Shown one piece after another: positions 53,801 through 63,036 of a stretch of DNA of 64,000 bases (positions are counted from its first letter, which is position 1; each line of letters opens with the position of its first letter). The position numbers were made by a program, and so were the translations under genes. This DNA comes from Friedmanniella luteola. Lineage in GTDB: Bacteria > Actinomycetota > Actinomycetes > Propionibacteriales > Propionibacteriaceae. Location of the stretch: assembly GCF_900105065.1 (NCBI RefSeq), contig NZ_LT629749.1, positions 620,001 to 684,000 of the forward strand, in the 5' to 3' direction. The notes under the pieces are model-generated. The model was not told the origin of the DNA, made no database searches, and saw only the letters and a program-made list of their open reading frames with translations.

Positions 53801-54215
53801 GCAGCCCGGGGAGGAGCACGTCGCCCGGATCGGCCGCGGCGTCAGCCTCATCCTCGGCCTGGAGGCGATCGGCAGTCCGGACGAGCGCGGGATGCGGACG
53901 GTCATGTGCACGATCAACGGCCAGCTGCGGCCCATCCGCGTCCGGGACACCTCGATCAAGGTCGACGTCAAGGTGGCCGAGAAGGCCGACCCGACCAAGC
54001 CCGGCCAGGTCGCCGCCCCCTTCGCGGGGGTGGTGAGCGTCACGGTGGACGAGGGCGCCACGGTCGAGGCCGGCGCCACCGTGGCGACGATCGAGGCCAT
54101 GAAGATGGAGGCGGCCATCACCTCACCGGTGGCCGGCACCGTCTCCCGGCTGGCCATCGGCAGCATCACGCAGGTGGAGGGCGGGGACCTCGTCCTGGTG
54201 GTCGACCCCTCGTGA
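50808..54215 (+). CDS. pyc: Pyruvate carboxylase
   Basis: 1135-residue biotin enzyme that carboxylates pyruvate to oxaloacetate using ATP and bicarbonate, refilling the TCA cycle. Domains in order: biotin carboxylase/ATP-grasp (1 to about 455; LVANRGEIAVRAFRA, AGGGGRGM, EMNPRIQVEHT), carboxyltransferase (about 530-800; DTTFRDAHQSLLATR, HTHDTAGGQLATLLAAVDAG), allosteric/PC domain, and C-terminal biotin-binding domain with EAMKME and biotinyl Lys1099. All in one chain, the usual actinobacterial form. Followed by a long hairpin at 54283-54332. Confidence 0.97.
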   Translation: MFAKVLVANRGEIAVRAFRAAYELGAQTVAVYPYEDRNAVHRIKADEAYMIGERGHPVRAYLDIDEIIRAARESGADAIYPGYGFLSENPDLARACDAAGITFIGPPADVLQLAGNKVRALEAAKAAGIPTLRSTAPSADLDELVAGAAEIGFPVFVKAVAGGGGRGMRQIDDPAQLRELVGAAMREAEGAFGDPTAFIEQAVGRPRHIEVQILADGQGTTLHLYERDCSIQRRHQKVVEIAPAPNITPELREALCRDAVRFAESINYSCAGTVEFLVETEGERAGQHVFIEMNPRIQVEHTITEEITDVDLVQAQMRIAAGETLGDLGLVQSDIRINGAALQCRITTEDPANGFRPDTGTITAYRSAGGAGIRLDGGTADTGAEVSAHFDSMLVKLISRGRTFPMAVARARRALAEFRIRGVSTNIPFLQGVLEDPDFIAGNVSTGFIEERPQLLTTHAPADRGTRLLRWLAETTVNQPNGAAPTLLDPGVKRPDGVDLGQPSPHGSRQRLLELGPEGFAADLRDRVGVEVTDTTFRDAHQSLLATRVRTKDLLRIAPYVGRMTPELFSVECWGGATYDVALRFLSEDPWERLEALRYNMPGLALQMLLRGRNTVGYTPYPTKVTTSFVAEAARTGIDIFRIFDALNDVAQMRPAIEAVRETGTTVAEVALCYSGDLNNPAEDLYTLDYYLRLAEQMVEAGAHVLAIKDMAGLLRPPAAHKLVRALRENFDLPVHLHTHDTAGGQLATLLAAVDAGVDAVDVASAPMAGTTSQPPASALVAALEHTERATNLDLRAVMDLEPYWEAMRKVYKPFESGLPSPTGRVYDHEIPGGQLSNLRQQAMALGLGEKFEQIEAMYTAANRILGRPTKVTPSSKVVGDLALHLVAVGADPSEFEANPQNYDIPDSVVGFLSGELGDPPGGWPEPFRSKALQGRTAPVRETELGAEDSAALDVEGRTRRETLNRLLFPGPTKDFVRARETYGNVSRLDTLDYLYGLQPGEEHVARIGRGVSLILGLEAIGSPDERGMRTVMCTINGQLRPIRVRDTSIKVDVKVAEKADPTKPGQVAAPFAGVVSVTVDEGATVEAGATVATIEAMKMEAAITSPVAGTVSRLAIGSITQVEGGDLVLVVDPS

Positions 54216-54282
54216 TGGCACTCGCTCCGCTCGTGCGCGGCCGCGCGCGGGTGGAGTTCGCGCTTCTGAGCCCGCCGAGGCC

Positions 54283-54332
54283 GAGTTGTCAGAGCTGGGT
54301 TGACCCAAGGGTCGACCCACGTCTGACAACTC
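54283..54332. terminator. 50-nt near-perfect hairpin between convergent genes
   Basis: Arms of 24 nt separated by AA: GAGTTGTCAGA with TCTGACAACTC (11 bp), a 2x2 internal mismatch, then TGGGTTGACCC with GGGTCGACCCA (one G-T). Located 67 nt after pyc and 4 nt before the end of the opposite-strand gene. It likely ends transcription in both directions, but the arm length and sequence could also mark a REP/MITE-like repeat. Confidence 0.7.
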
Positions 54333-54336
54333 CGTG

Positions 54337-54993
54337 TCACTGCGCCCAGAAGCCGACGAGGTCGGGGACCGGGCGCCCGAGCGACGCCGCGACCTGGGCC
54401 CAGGGGACGAAGCCGTCGAGCCAGTGGGCGAGGGCGAGCACCATGTCCTGCTGCTCGGTGGTCTTGACCTGCGGCAGGGCCCCGCGGTAGGCGCCGGCCA
54501 TGGCCAGAGCGGTCTCGTAGCGGTGCCAGCCGACCGTCAGGCCCTGCACCGGGACGAGGTTCAGCTCCGCCGAGCTGTCCAGCAGGTGCCGCAGGCCCAC
54601 CGAGGACGAGACGCCGCCCCGGGCCAGCGCGAAGTCGAGCTCGTCGAGCGTCTGCGGGGTCAGGCTCATCTTCGTCGAGCCCCAGGCGAGGTCGCAGACC
54701 AGCGTCTCCAGCACCCGCCAGGTGGCGCCGGTCCGCTCGGGCCGGACGTGGGCACCGGCGAGCAGCACCTCGACGTCCCGCGGCTCGGGCTGGGTGGGGG
54801 AGACCACCTGGGCGGCCGGCGGCCGGCGGAAGATCGGCCCCAGCTTGGAGAGCAGGCCGGTCCGGGCCGGGTCGGGCTCGGGGGCGAAGGCCTTCCGGGC
54901 CACCTCCCGCAGGTGGGCCGCCCGGTCGTCCGGGGCGCCGAAGACACCGCGGACCTCGTCGAGGCCGATGGCGTACAACCGGAGCTCGCCCAT
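54337..54993 (-). CDS. Hypothetical protein, actinobacterial
   Basis: 218-residue cytoplasmic protein starting MGELRLYAIGLDEVRGVFGA, with a central Pro-rich stretch (KLGPIFRRPPAAQVVSP) and a C-terminal helical half (ELDFALARGGVSSSVGLRHLLDSS, then QDMVLALAHWLDGFVPWAQVAASLGRP). No enzyme motif or membrane segment is seen. The N-terminal segment resembles the start of a family of uncharacterised actinobacterial proteins, but I cannot name it. GTG 55002 would add three residues. Convergent with pyc. Confidence 0.65.
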   Translation of the reverse strand: MGELRLYAIGLDEVRGVFGAPDDRAAHLREVARKAFAPEPDPARTGLLSKLGPIFRRPPAAQVVSPTQPEPRDVEVLLAGAHVRPERTGATWRVLETLVCDLAWGSTKMSLTPQTLDELDFALARGGVSSSVGLRHLLDSSAELNLVPVQGLTVGWHRYETALAMAGAYRGALPQVKTTEQQDMVLALAHWLDGFVPWAQVAASLGRPVPDLVGFWAQ

Positions 54994-55030
54994 GCCCGCC
55001 ACGGTAGTGCTCGCCGTGCCGGAGCGCCCC

Positions 55031-55036
55031 TAGGCT
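55031..55036 (+). promoter_or_regulatory. Leaderless-type -10 (TAGGCT) of the microprotein gene
   Basis: TAGGCT ends 6 nt before ATG 55043, the same layout as several larger genes here. Confidence 0.45.
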
Positions 55037-55042
55037 GGGCCC

Positions 55043-55129
55043 ATGAACCCCCGGACGCGTCGTTGGATCGTCTCCGGGGTGCTCGTGGGGCTGGTGCTGC
55101 TGGTGGCCCTCAGCGCCCTGCTGCGCTGA
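55043..55129 (+). CDS. 28-residue single-span membrane microprotein
   Basis: ATG to TGA, 29 codons. The peptide begins MNPRTRRW, a basic cytosolic start, followed by one hydrophobic helix (IVSGVLVGLVLLVALSALL) and a final Arg. No ribosome-binding site, but a TAGGCT -10 hexamer ends 6 nt before the ATG. It ends 1 nt before the 3' end of the RND permease gene on the other strand. The positive-inside pattern and promoter layout make it credible; function unknown. Confidence 0.55.
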   Translation: MNPRTRRWIVSGVLVGLVLLVALSALLR

Positions 55130-55130
55130 C

Positions 55131-58100
55131 TCAGGCCTCCGCGGGCTCCGGGTTCGCCCTGGCCGCCCGCCGCGCCTCGCGCCGCTCGCCGCGCCGCTCG
55201 ACCAGCGTGTAGAGGACGGGCACCAGCACCAGGGTCAGGATCGTCGACGAGACCAGCCCGCCGATCACCACGACGGCGAGCGGGCGGGAGATGAAGGCCC
55301 CGCCCCCGGTCAGCCCCAGGCCCATCGGGATCAGCGCGCAGATCGTCGCCGCCGCCGTCATGATGATCGGCCGCAGCCGGAGGCGCGCGCCGTCCACCAC
55401 GGCGGTCCGGACGTCCTCGCCCCGCTCGCGGTACTGGTTGATCAGGTCGATGAGCACGATGGCGTTCGTCACCACGATGCCGATCAGCATCAGCAGGCCG
55501 ACCATCGCCGGCACGCCGAGCGGGGTGTCGGTCAGCAGCAGGGCGGCCACCGCCCCGGTCGCGGCGAAGGGGATGGAGACCAGCAGGATCAGCGGCTGCA
55601 CGAGGCTGCGGAACGTCGCCACCATGATCAGGAACACCAGCACGATGGCCAGCAGCATGGCCAGGCCGAGCTGGGTGAACGCCTCCTGCTGGTCCGAGGA
55701 GGCCCCGCCCTGCTCGACGGTGATGCCGGCCGGCACGTCCAGCCGGTCGAGCTGGGTCTGCACGGTGTCGGTCAGGGCGCCCAGGTCGGAGGCGGACGGC
55801 GTGCCCGAGACCGTGACGGCGCGGATGCCCTCGATCTGGGTGACCGTGCTCGGGGCCAGCACCTGCTCCACGTCGGCCAGGTCGCCGACGGTGAGCGGGT
55901 CGGCGCGGACGTCGGCCACCGCCTTCTGCTCGTCGGCCAGCTCCGTGCTCTGCTCGCGCTGCTCGCCCGCCTGGGCGGCCTGCTCGTCCAGCGCCGTCAG
56001 CTGGGCGTCGATCTGCTCCAGGGAGGCCTGCGCCTGGGTGACGGCGGCCGCGACCTGGGCGATCTGCTGGGCGTAGGTCTGCTGGGCGATCTGCGCGGCG
56101 AGCGCGGCGGTGACCCCCTGGGCCTGCGCGGCGGCGGCCGCCTGCGCGGCCTGCCCGGCGGCGATGGAGCGCGCCGCGGCGATGACGGCCCGCTGGACCG
56201 CCTCCGACGCCTCGGCCGCCTCCTCCCGCGAGGGCACCGCCGAGGCCGCCTCCTCGGCCGTGGTCGGGGCGGGGCTCGGCAGCAGCTTGGCGACCTCGGG
56301 CGGCAGCGTCGTCGGCAGCGGCGCCGCCGGCTGCGGGGGGGCCGACGGGACGGCCGGGGCGGGCGGCGGGGCGGCCTGCAGGCGGGCGAGCTGGCGGCGG
56401 GCCTCGGTGAGCCCGTCCGACGTCTCCCCGCGCTGCTCGACGAGCTCCCGGCGCTGCTTCTCGGTGGCCTCCGCCGCCTCGGCCTCGGCCTCGTCGGCCG
56501 CCGTCTCCTGCTTCTTCGTGACCTCGTCGGTGGCCTTCTCGGTCGCTGCCGCCTGCTGGAGCTGGCTGACCGGCAGCTCGATCTTCGCGATGTCGGCGGG
56601 ACTGGCGTCGGTCGCCTCGGTCCGGACCGTGATGGCGCGCGACTCGCCCTCCAGCGTGACCTTGCCGACCTCGGTGCCGCGCAGCGCGCCGGCGATCGCC
56701 TGGCCGACCTCGGACTGGGTGAAGCCCTGCTCGGCGGCCGTGCCGCGGTCCACGTCGACCTTGAGGATCGGTCGCTGCTCGGCGAGGTCGCTGGTCACGT
56801 CGTCGAGCCCCTCGACGCCCTCCAGGGTGCTCTGCACCTGCTGGGCGGTGGTGGCGAGCAGCTCGGGGTCGTCGCCGGTCACGGTCACGGTGACGTCCGA
56901 GCCGGCGCCGGAGGTGTTGACGGCGGCGACGGTGGTCTCGCCCACGTCGGGCAGGTCCGCCAGCCGGGCCTCCAGGTCGGTCTTGACCGCGTCCCAGCGG
57001 TCCTCGTCGCCGACCGTCGCGGTGATGGCGGCGTTGTTGGAGCCGCCGGTGCCGACGGTGGTGAGGTAGCCGGTGACGTCCGGCATGCCGGCGAGCACCT
57101 GCTCGATCTTCTCGGCGGCGTCGCTGGTCGCGCTGAGCCGGGTGCCGGCGGGCATCTCCTGGGTGATCTGCAGCGAGCTCTTGTCGGCCACCGAGCCGAG
57201 GAAGTCGGTCTTCAGCAGCGTCGTCGAGGCCATCGTGCCGGCGAAGACGAGGACGGCGGCCAGCAGGATGACCAGCGGGCGCCGGAGCGCGAAGTTGAGC
57301 ACCGGCAGGTACCCGCGCTGCAGGCGGGTCGGGTGGTCCTCACCCTCCCCGACCGCGCCCGCCGCGGCGGCCCGGTCCTTGGCCGGGCGCAGGAACCAGT
57401 ACGCGAGCACCGGCACGATCGTCATGGAGACCAGCAGCGACGCCACCAGGGCGATGGCGACCGTGACGGAGAAGGGCCGGAACAGCTCGCCGGTGACGCC
57501 GGAGACGATGGCCACCGGCAGGAAGACGGCCACCGTGGTGAGCGTCGAGGCGGTCACCGCGCCCGCCACCTCGCGGACCGACGCGACGATGTCCGCGGGG
57601 GTCAGCGGCACCCCGGGCACGGCGCGTCGCTTGATGTTCTCGGTGACGACGATGGAGTCGTCGACCACCCGCCCGACGGCGACGGTGAGGGCCGCCAGGG
57701 TGAAGATGTTGAGCGAGTAGTCGCCGGCGTAGAGGCCGACCATCGCGATCAGCAGCGACAGCGGGATGGAGATCGCCGCGATGACCGTCGAGCGCACCGA
57801 GAAGAGGAAGGCGAGGATCACCAGCACGGCGAAGACGAGGCCCAGGCCGCCCTCGACGGCGAGGTCGTGGATCGACTGCTCGATGGAGGGGGCCTGGTCG
57901 AACACCGTGCTGAACGTGGTGCCCGAGCCCATCGTCCGCTCGAGGTCGGGCAGCAGGTCCTGGACGGCGTGGGAGATCTCGACGGCGTCGGCGTCGCTCT
58001 CCTTGAGCATCGTCAGGCTCAGCGCCGGTCGGCCGTCCTGGCGGGCCACCGTGCTGGACTCCACCGACTGCACCTTCACGGTGGCCAGCGACCGGAGCGG

Positions 58101-58850
58101 CACGGGGCCGTCGGCCGTGGCGATCGGCCAGCTGCCGACCGACTTCGCCGAACCGGGGGCGCTGCCCACCTCGATCGCCAGCTCGGTGTCGGAGTCGTAG
58201 CTGGTGCCGGCCGGGACGACCAGCGCCTGCGCCCGCACCAGCTGGGTGACGACCGCGGCGGTCAGGTCGCGCTCGCGCAGCTCGGCCGGCTCGAGGGTCA
58301 CCGCCAGCTCGGTGGTGTCCTGGCCGCTGAGCTGCACCTGCCGGACGCCCTCGACCTCGGAGAGCTGCGGCACGGCGACGTCGCTGACCAGCTGGTCGAG
58401 GGCGCGGAGGTCGGCGTCGGAGGCGACGGCGAGGACGGCGACGGGGATGTCGTCGGTGCTGCCGGCCTGGACCGTGACCTCGACGTCGTCGGGCAGGGCC
58501 GGGACGCCGTCGGCGGCGGTGCGGATGGCCGCGACCGTCGCGTCGTCGTCCAGGCCGTAGTCCCACTCGACGGTCAGCGTGGCGAAGCCGTTGGCCGAGA
58601 CCGAACGGACGTTCGTGACGCCCTTGACGCTGCTGACGGCCTGCTCGATCGGCTCGGCGACGTCCTTGGCGACGGTCTCGGGGGAGGTCCCCGGGTAGGT
58701 GGCGGTGACCAGCGCGGTCGGGATCTGCGTGGAGGGCAGCAGCTCCTGCCGCAGCGAGGCCGCGGCGATCACCCCGAACACGACGATGGCCACGGTCACC
58801 AGACCGACCAGCATCCGGTTGGCCAGGCTCAGCTTGGTCAACGAGGTCAT
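55131..58850 (-). CDS. RND efflux permease with long extracytoplasmic coiled-coil insert
   Basis: 1239-residue transporter of the AcrB-like HAE/RND class (not MMPL). N-terminal helix LSLANRMLVGLVTVAIVVFG, ELLPSTQIPTALVTATYPGTSPE, TM4 proton-relay VGRVVDDSIVVTENI (Asp397-Asp398), MVGLYAGDYSLNIFTLAALTVA, and the C-terminal bundle PLGVPAMVGLLMLIGIVVTNAIVL are all present. Residues about 760-985 form an extra Ala/Gln/Glu-rich coiled coil with a Pro-rich hinge in the second outer loop, absent from ordinary AcrB. AAGGA precedes the ATG. No membrane-fusion or outer-membrane partner is adjacent. Substrate unknown. Confidence 0.9.
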   Translation of the reverse strand: MTSLTKLSLANRMLVGLVTVAIVVFGVIAAASLRQELLPSTQIPTALVTATYPGTSPETVAKDVAEPIEQAVSSVKGVTNVRSVSANGFATLTVEWDYGLDDDATVAAIRTAADGVPALPDDVEVTVQAGSTDDIPVAVLAVASDADLRALDQLVSDVAVPQLSEVEGVRQVQLSGQDTTELAVTLEPAELRERDLTAAVVTQLVRAQALVVPAGTSYDSDTELAIEVGSAPGSAKSVGSWPIATADGPVPLRSLATVKVQSVESSTVARQDGRPALSLTMLKESDADAVEISHAVQDLLPDLERTMGSGTTFSTVFDQAPSIEQSIHDLAVEGGLGLVFAVLVILAFLFSVRSTVIAAISIPLSLLIAMVGLYAGDYSLNIFTLAALTVAVGRVVDDSIVVTENIKRRAVPGVPLTPADIVASVREVAGAVTASTLTTVAVFLPVAIVSGVTGELFRPFSVTVAIALVASLLVSMTIVPVLAYWFLRPAKDRAAAAGAVGEGEDHPTRLQRGYLPVLNFALRRPLVILLAAVLVFAGTMASTTLLKTDFLGSVADKSSLQITQEMPAGTRLSATSDAAEKIEQVLAGMPDVTGYLTTVGTGGSNNAAITATVGDEDRWDAVKTDLEARLADLPDVGETTVAAVNTSGAGSDVTVTVTGDDPELLATTAQQVQSTLEGVEGLDDVTSDLAEQRPILKVDVDRGTAAEQGFTQSEVGQAIAGALRGTEVGKVTLEGESRAITVRTEATDASPADIAKIELPVSQLQQAAATEKATDEVTKKQETAADEAEAEAAEATEKQRRELVEQRGETSDGLTEARRQLARLQAAPPPAPAVPSAPPQPAAPLPTTLPPEVAKLLPSPAPTTAEEAASAVPSREEAAEASEAVQRAVIAAARSIAAGQAAQAAAAAQAQGVTAALAAQIAQQTYAQQIAQVAAAVTQAQASLEQIDAQLTALDEQAAQAGEQREQSTELADEQKAVADVRADPLTVGDLADVEQVLAPSTVTQIEGIRAVTVSGTPSASDLGALTDTVQTQLDRLDVPAGITVEQGGASSDQQEAFTQLGLAMLLAIVLVFLIMVATFRSLVQPLILLVSIPFAATGAVAALLLTDTPLGVPAMVGLLMLIGIVVTNAIVLIDLINQYRERGEDVRTAVVDGARLRLRPIIMTAAATICALIPMGLGLTGGGAFISRPLAVVVIGGLVSSTILTLVLVPVLYTLVERRGERREARRAARANPEPAEA

Positions 58851-59023
58851 GCAGATCCTTCCGCGCACACGATGACCCACCGCAGGACTCAGGGGTCGCT
58901 CGCCCCGGCGCGACTTGCACCGCCCGGAGGCGCACCGCAGGCGGGCTCGACGGTAGTCGGGCGCGACAACCGTGGGCACCTGCATCACAGGCTCCCCACA
59001 GGCGCTCCGGGGGCGGTGCGGGA

Positions 59024-59041
59024 CGGGCGACGTGTCGCCCG
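59024..59041. promoter_or_regulatory. 18-nt palindrome upstream of the anchored protein gene
   Basis: CGGGCGAC-GT-GTCGCCCG, a perfect dyad in the divergent gap between the RND gene and the next gene. It could be an operator for either; no regulator lies adjacent. In GC-rich DNA such palindromes also arise by chance. Confidence 0.3.
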
Positions 59042-59079
59042 GCGCCGGTCGAGCGCGCTCGCGTACGCTTCCGAGCACC

Positions 59080-60093
59080 ATGGCGCGCGGACGAGATCGG
59101 TCGAGGTCGGCTCGCCGCGGTCTCGGCGCCGCCCTGCTCGGCCTGCTGCTCGCGGGGGGTCTGCCCGCCGCCGCCGGCGCCGAGGACACCGTCGCCTTCA
59201 CGATCGCCGACCGGCGCATCACCGAGTCCTCGGGGCTGGCCCGCGACGTCGCGAACGGCCTGTACTGGACCGTCAACGACTCCGGCGACGGGGGCACCGT
59301 CTACGGCCTCGGGGACGACGGCGAGCTCCGGGGCACCCTCAACTTCCGGGCGCAGCCGACCGACGTCGAGGCCGTCGCGGTGGACGGCAGCCGGCTCTAC
59401 GTGGCCGACATCGGCGACAACGACGCGGTCCGCTCGATGGTGACCGTCTACTTCCTCACCAACCCGCGCGCCAACGGGCTCACCGTCACCTACAACGCCG
59501 TCGACTTCCGCTACGAGGACGGCGCGCACGACGCCGAGACGCTGCTGGTCGCGCCGGGCGGCCGGCTGCTGGTGGTCACCAAGGGGGCGAAGGGCGGCAT
59601 CTACGAGGCGCCGCAGACCCCGTCCCGCTCCAGCACCAACGTGCTCCGCCGGGTGGGCGACGCGCCCGCGCTGGTCACCGACGGCGTCGTCCTCCCGGAC
59701 GGCCAGATCGCCCTGCTGACCTACGGCTCCGTCGAGGTCCTCGACGGCGAGACCTACGCCCCCGTCTCCAGCACGCCCATCCCGGCCCAGCCGCAGGCCG
59801 AGTCGCTGGCCGTGACCCTGACCGGCGACGGGTTGCTGGTGGGCAGCGAGGGCCGCCGGAGCAAGGTCTACGCCCTGCCGCTGCCCGGCACCGCCGGCGA
59901 CGCCACCCCGACGCCGACCGCGGCCCCCAGCGCCAGCGCGACCCCGGCCGACTCCGGCGAGGACCCCGACGCCGGGGCCGCGGACGCGGCCACGCCCTCG
60001 GCCGGGCGGCGGGGGACGTTGCTGGCCGTCGGGCTGGCCGCCGTCGTCGCGGTGGTGGCCGGGGTGGTCGTCGCGGTGGTCCGCAAGCCCTGA
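59080..60093 (+). CDS. Secreted, C-terminally anchored beta-propeller-like protein
   Basis: 337-residue protein: signal peptide (basic start, then LGAALLGLLLAGGLPAAAGA), a mature region of about 240 residues with repeated WTVNDSGDGGTVYGLG, ADIGDNDAVRSMVTVYFL and LLVAPGGRLLVVTKGAKGGIY blocks that suggest a beta-propeller, a Thr/Ala/Pro-rich stalk, and a C-terminal anchor helix followed by RKP. ATG 59080 is the best start before the signal peptide. Function unknown; similar proteins are annotated only as esterase-like or hypothetical. Confidence 0.72.
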   Translation: MARGRDRSRSARRGLGAALLGLLLAGGLPAAAGAEDTVAFTIADRRITESSGLARDVANGLYWTVNDSGDGGTVYGLGDDGELRGTLNFRAQPTDVEAVAVDGSRLYVADIGDNDAVRSMVTVYFLTNPRANGLTVTYNAVDFRYEDGAHDAETLLVAPGGRLLVVTKGAKGGIYEAPQTPSRSSTNVLRRVGDAPALVTDGVVLPDGQIALLTYGSVEVLDGETYAPVSSTPIPAQPQAESLAVTLTGDGLLVGSEGRRSKVYALPLPGTAGDATPTPTAAPSASATPADSGEDPDAGAADAATPSAGRRGTLLAVGLAAVVAVVAGVVVAVVRKP

Positions 60094-60130
60094 CCCCCCG
60101 TGCCCTGGGCGGGTCGACGGGCCTTCGACA

Positions 60131-60190
60131 GGCTCAGGCCGCGACGGGCAGGCTCGGGCCGCGACGGGCAGGCTCGGGGCGCGGCTGCGC
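60131..60190. repeat. Tandem repeat of a 20-nt unit
   Basis: GGCTCAGGCCGCGACGGGCA occurs at 60131, 60151 (one change) and, diverged, at 60171. It is preceded by GCCTTCGACA, giving a TTCGACAGGCTCAGG motif. It lies in the convergent gap before serC's end and resembles the 25523 array. Confidence 0.75.
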
Positions 60191-60208
60191 GGCTCCGCTC
60201 GGCTCGGC

Positions 60209-62043
<1,835 letters not shown>

Positions 62044-62117
62044 CGTCGGGGTCCGTCGCCTGAGCTCGTCGAGGGCCCGCGTGGGGCTGGGGCTCAGGGC
62101 GCGTGGGCGGGCGACGG

Positions 62118-62753
62118 TCACGCCCGGGCGTTGAGGGCGATCTCGACGGCGAGGAACTGCTCCGGGAAGGCCTGCAGGACGCGGAGCCGGGGGTCGGGCA
62201 CCGGCAGGACGCGCGGTTCCAGCAGCGGCCGCAGGGCGGCGAGCCGGGGGTCGGCCAGCACGGCGACCACGGCCGGAGCGTCCCCGCCGCCGACCAGGGC
62301 GTCGAGGGTGGTGGCGTGCGGGGCGAGGAGGCGGGCGGCGACGTCGGCGGTCTCGGCGTACGCCTTCGCCGACTGGTTGTCGCGCCGGCGGGCGTAGCGC
62401 TGCTGCGACCAGCCGCCGGCCTTGGTCCGGCCCTGGACGTAGGTGGAGTCGACCTTCGACTCCAGCAGCCGGGCACCGCTGAAGCGGCCGACGGCGTAGC
62501 CGCCCTTGCGGACCAGCACGGCCCCGACGACGCGGGTCCGGCCGACGTGCGCGACCAGCGCGTCGAGCGGCTCGCCGACGGGCCGCCACGGGAGGAAGGG
62601 CACGGTGACCACCGCCTCCGCCCCGTCCTGCGCGACCAGGGTGACGGCGTCGCTGCTCAGGGTGGCCTCGACGGCGCCGTGCCGCGCGGCGAAGCCGTCG
62701 AGCCAGCGCGGCAGCCGCTCCGGGGGCACCCGGACGACGCGGTCGGTCTCCAC
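62118..62753 (-). CDS. acVLRF1 family peptidyl-tRNA hydrolase
   Basis: 211-residue protein of the actinobacterial VLRF1 (Vms1-like release factor) group. The catalytic region carries KVDSTYVQGRTKAGGWSQQRY, containing the GxxQ motif (Gly114 to Gln117) analogous to the GGQ of release factors; the arginine-rich RRRDNQSAKA block follows. Such proteins release nascent chains from stalled ribosomes. GTG 62753 has a fine GAGGAGCACC ribosome-binding site; the frame is open upstream but low in conserved sequence. Its 5' leader includes two hairpins and a micro-ORF. Confidence 0.85.
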   Translation of the reverse strand: METDRVVRVPPERLPRWLDGFAARHGAVEATLSSDAVTLVAQDGAEAVVTVPFLPWRPVGEPLDALVAHVGRTRVVGAVLVRKGGYAVGRFSGARLLESKVDSTYVQGRTKAGGWSQQRYARRRDNQSAKAYAETADVAARLLAPHATTLDALVGGGDAPAVVAVLADPRLAALRPLLEPRVLPVPDPRLRVLQAFPEQFLAVEIALNARA

Positions 62754-62828
62754 GGTGCTCCTCGAGGGTGGCCGCGCGCGGGGGCGGACGGGTGGGTCGG
62801 GCAGCGTGGGGAGGTGCCCGGACATGGA

Positions 62829-62906
62829 CGAACCCGCGAGCACTTCGGCGCGCCGCTCGATGTCGACGTCGTCGGCCGGTGAACAACTCCGGCGCTCGCG
62901 GGTTCG
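62829..62906. repeat. 78-nt inverted repeat element in the acVLRF1 leader
   Basis: CGAACCCGCGAGC (62829-62841) and its exact complement GCTCGCGGGTTCG (62894-62906) enclose 52 nt. It lies 76 nt before the acVLRF1 start codon. May fold in the mRNA leader, or be a dispersed intergenic palindrome. Confidence 0.7.
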
Positions 62907-62923
62907 GGTGTTGGCTGTGGATT

Positions 62924-62971
62924 AGCCGGCCGCAGGGGACCAGAACACACAGTCAGCGCGTGCGGCTAGCT
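62924..62971. other. Hairpin overlapping the micro-ORF stop codon
   Basis: AGCCGGCCGCA (62924-62934) pairs with TGCGGCTAGCT (62961-62971) with one mismatch and one G-U, around a 26-nt loop. The right arm covers the TAG of the reverse-strand micro-ORF, a layout seen in translational attenuators; its function here is unproven. Confidence 0.45.
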
Positions 62972-63004
62972 GGCCGACACCTCACATGTCCCAAAGTCAT
63001 TCAT
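62966..63004 (-). CDS. Candidate 12-residue micro-ORF with strong promoter and SD
   Basis: ATG 63004 to TAG 62966; peptide MNDFGTCEVSAS. Directly upstream on the same strand are GGAAGGAGG (strong ribosome-binding site) and a promoter-like pair with 17-nt spacing. The next gene downstream is acVLRF1, 212 nt away. It may be a regulatory leader peptide or a small independent gene; it carries a single Cys. Confidence 0.5.
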   Translation of the reverse strand: MNDFGTCEVSAS

Positions 63005-63036
63005 CCTCTGGACCACCTCCTTCCCGTGTACCACAG

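Noticed and set aside
49716..53819. A very long open frame on the reverse strand opposite pyc (and others of the same kind opposite groEL, zwf and RND)
   Set aside because: It is the antisense shadow of strongly conserved genes in a GC-rich genome; its translation is Val/Gly/Arg/Asp-rich with no domain.
63011..63026. GACCACCTCCTTCCC on the plus strand resembles the 3' end of 16S rRNA
   Set aside because: It is only the complement of the strong Shine-Dalgarno sequence of the micro-ORF; no other 16S sequence is nearby.
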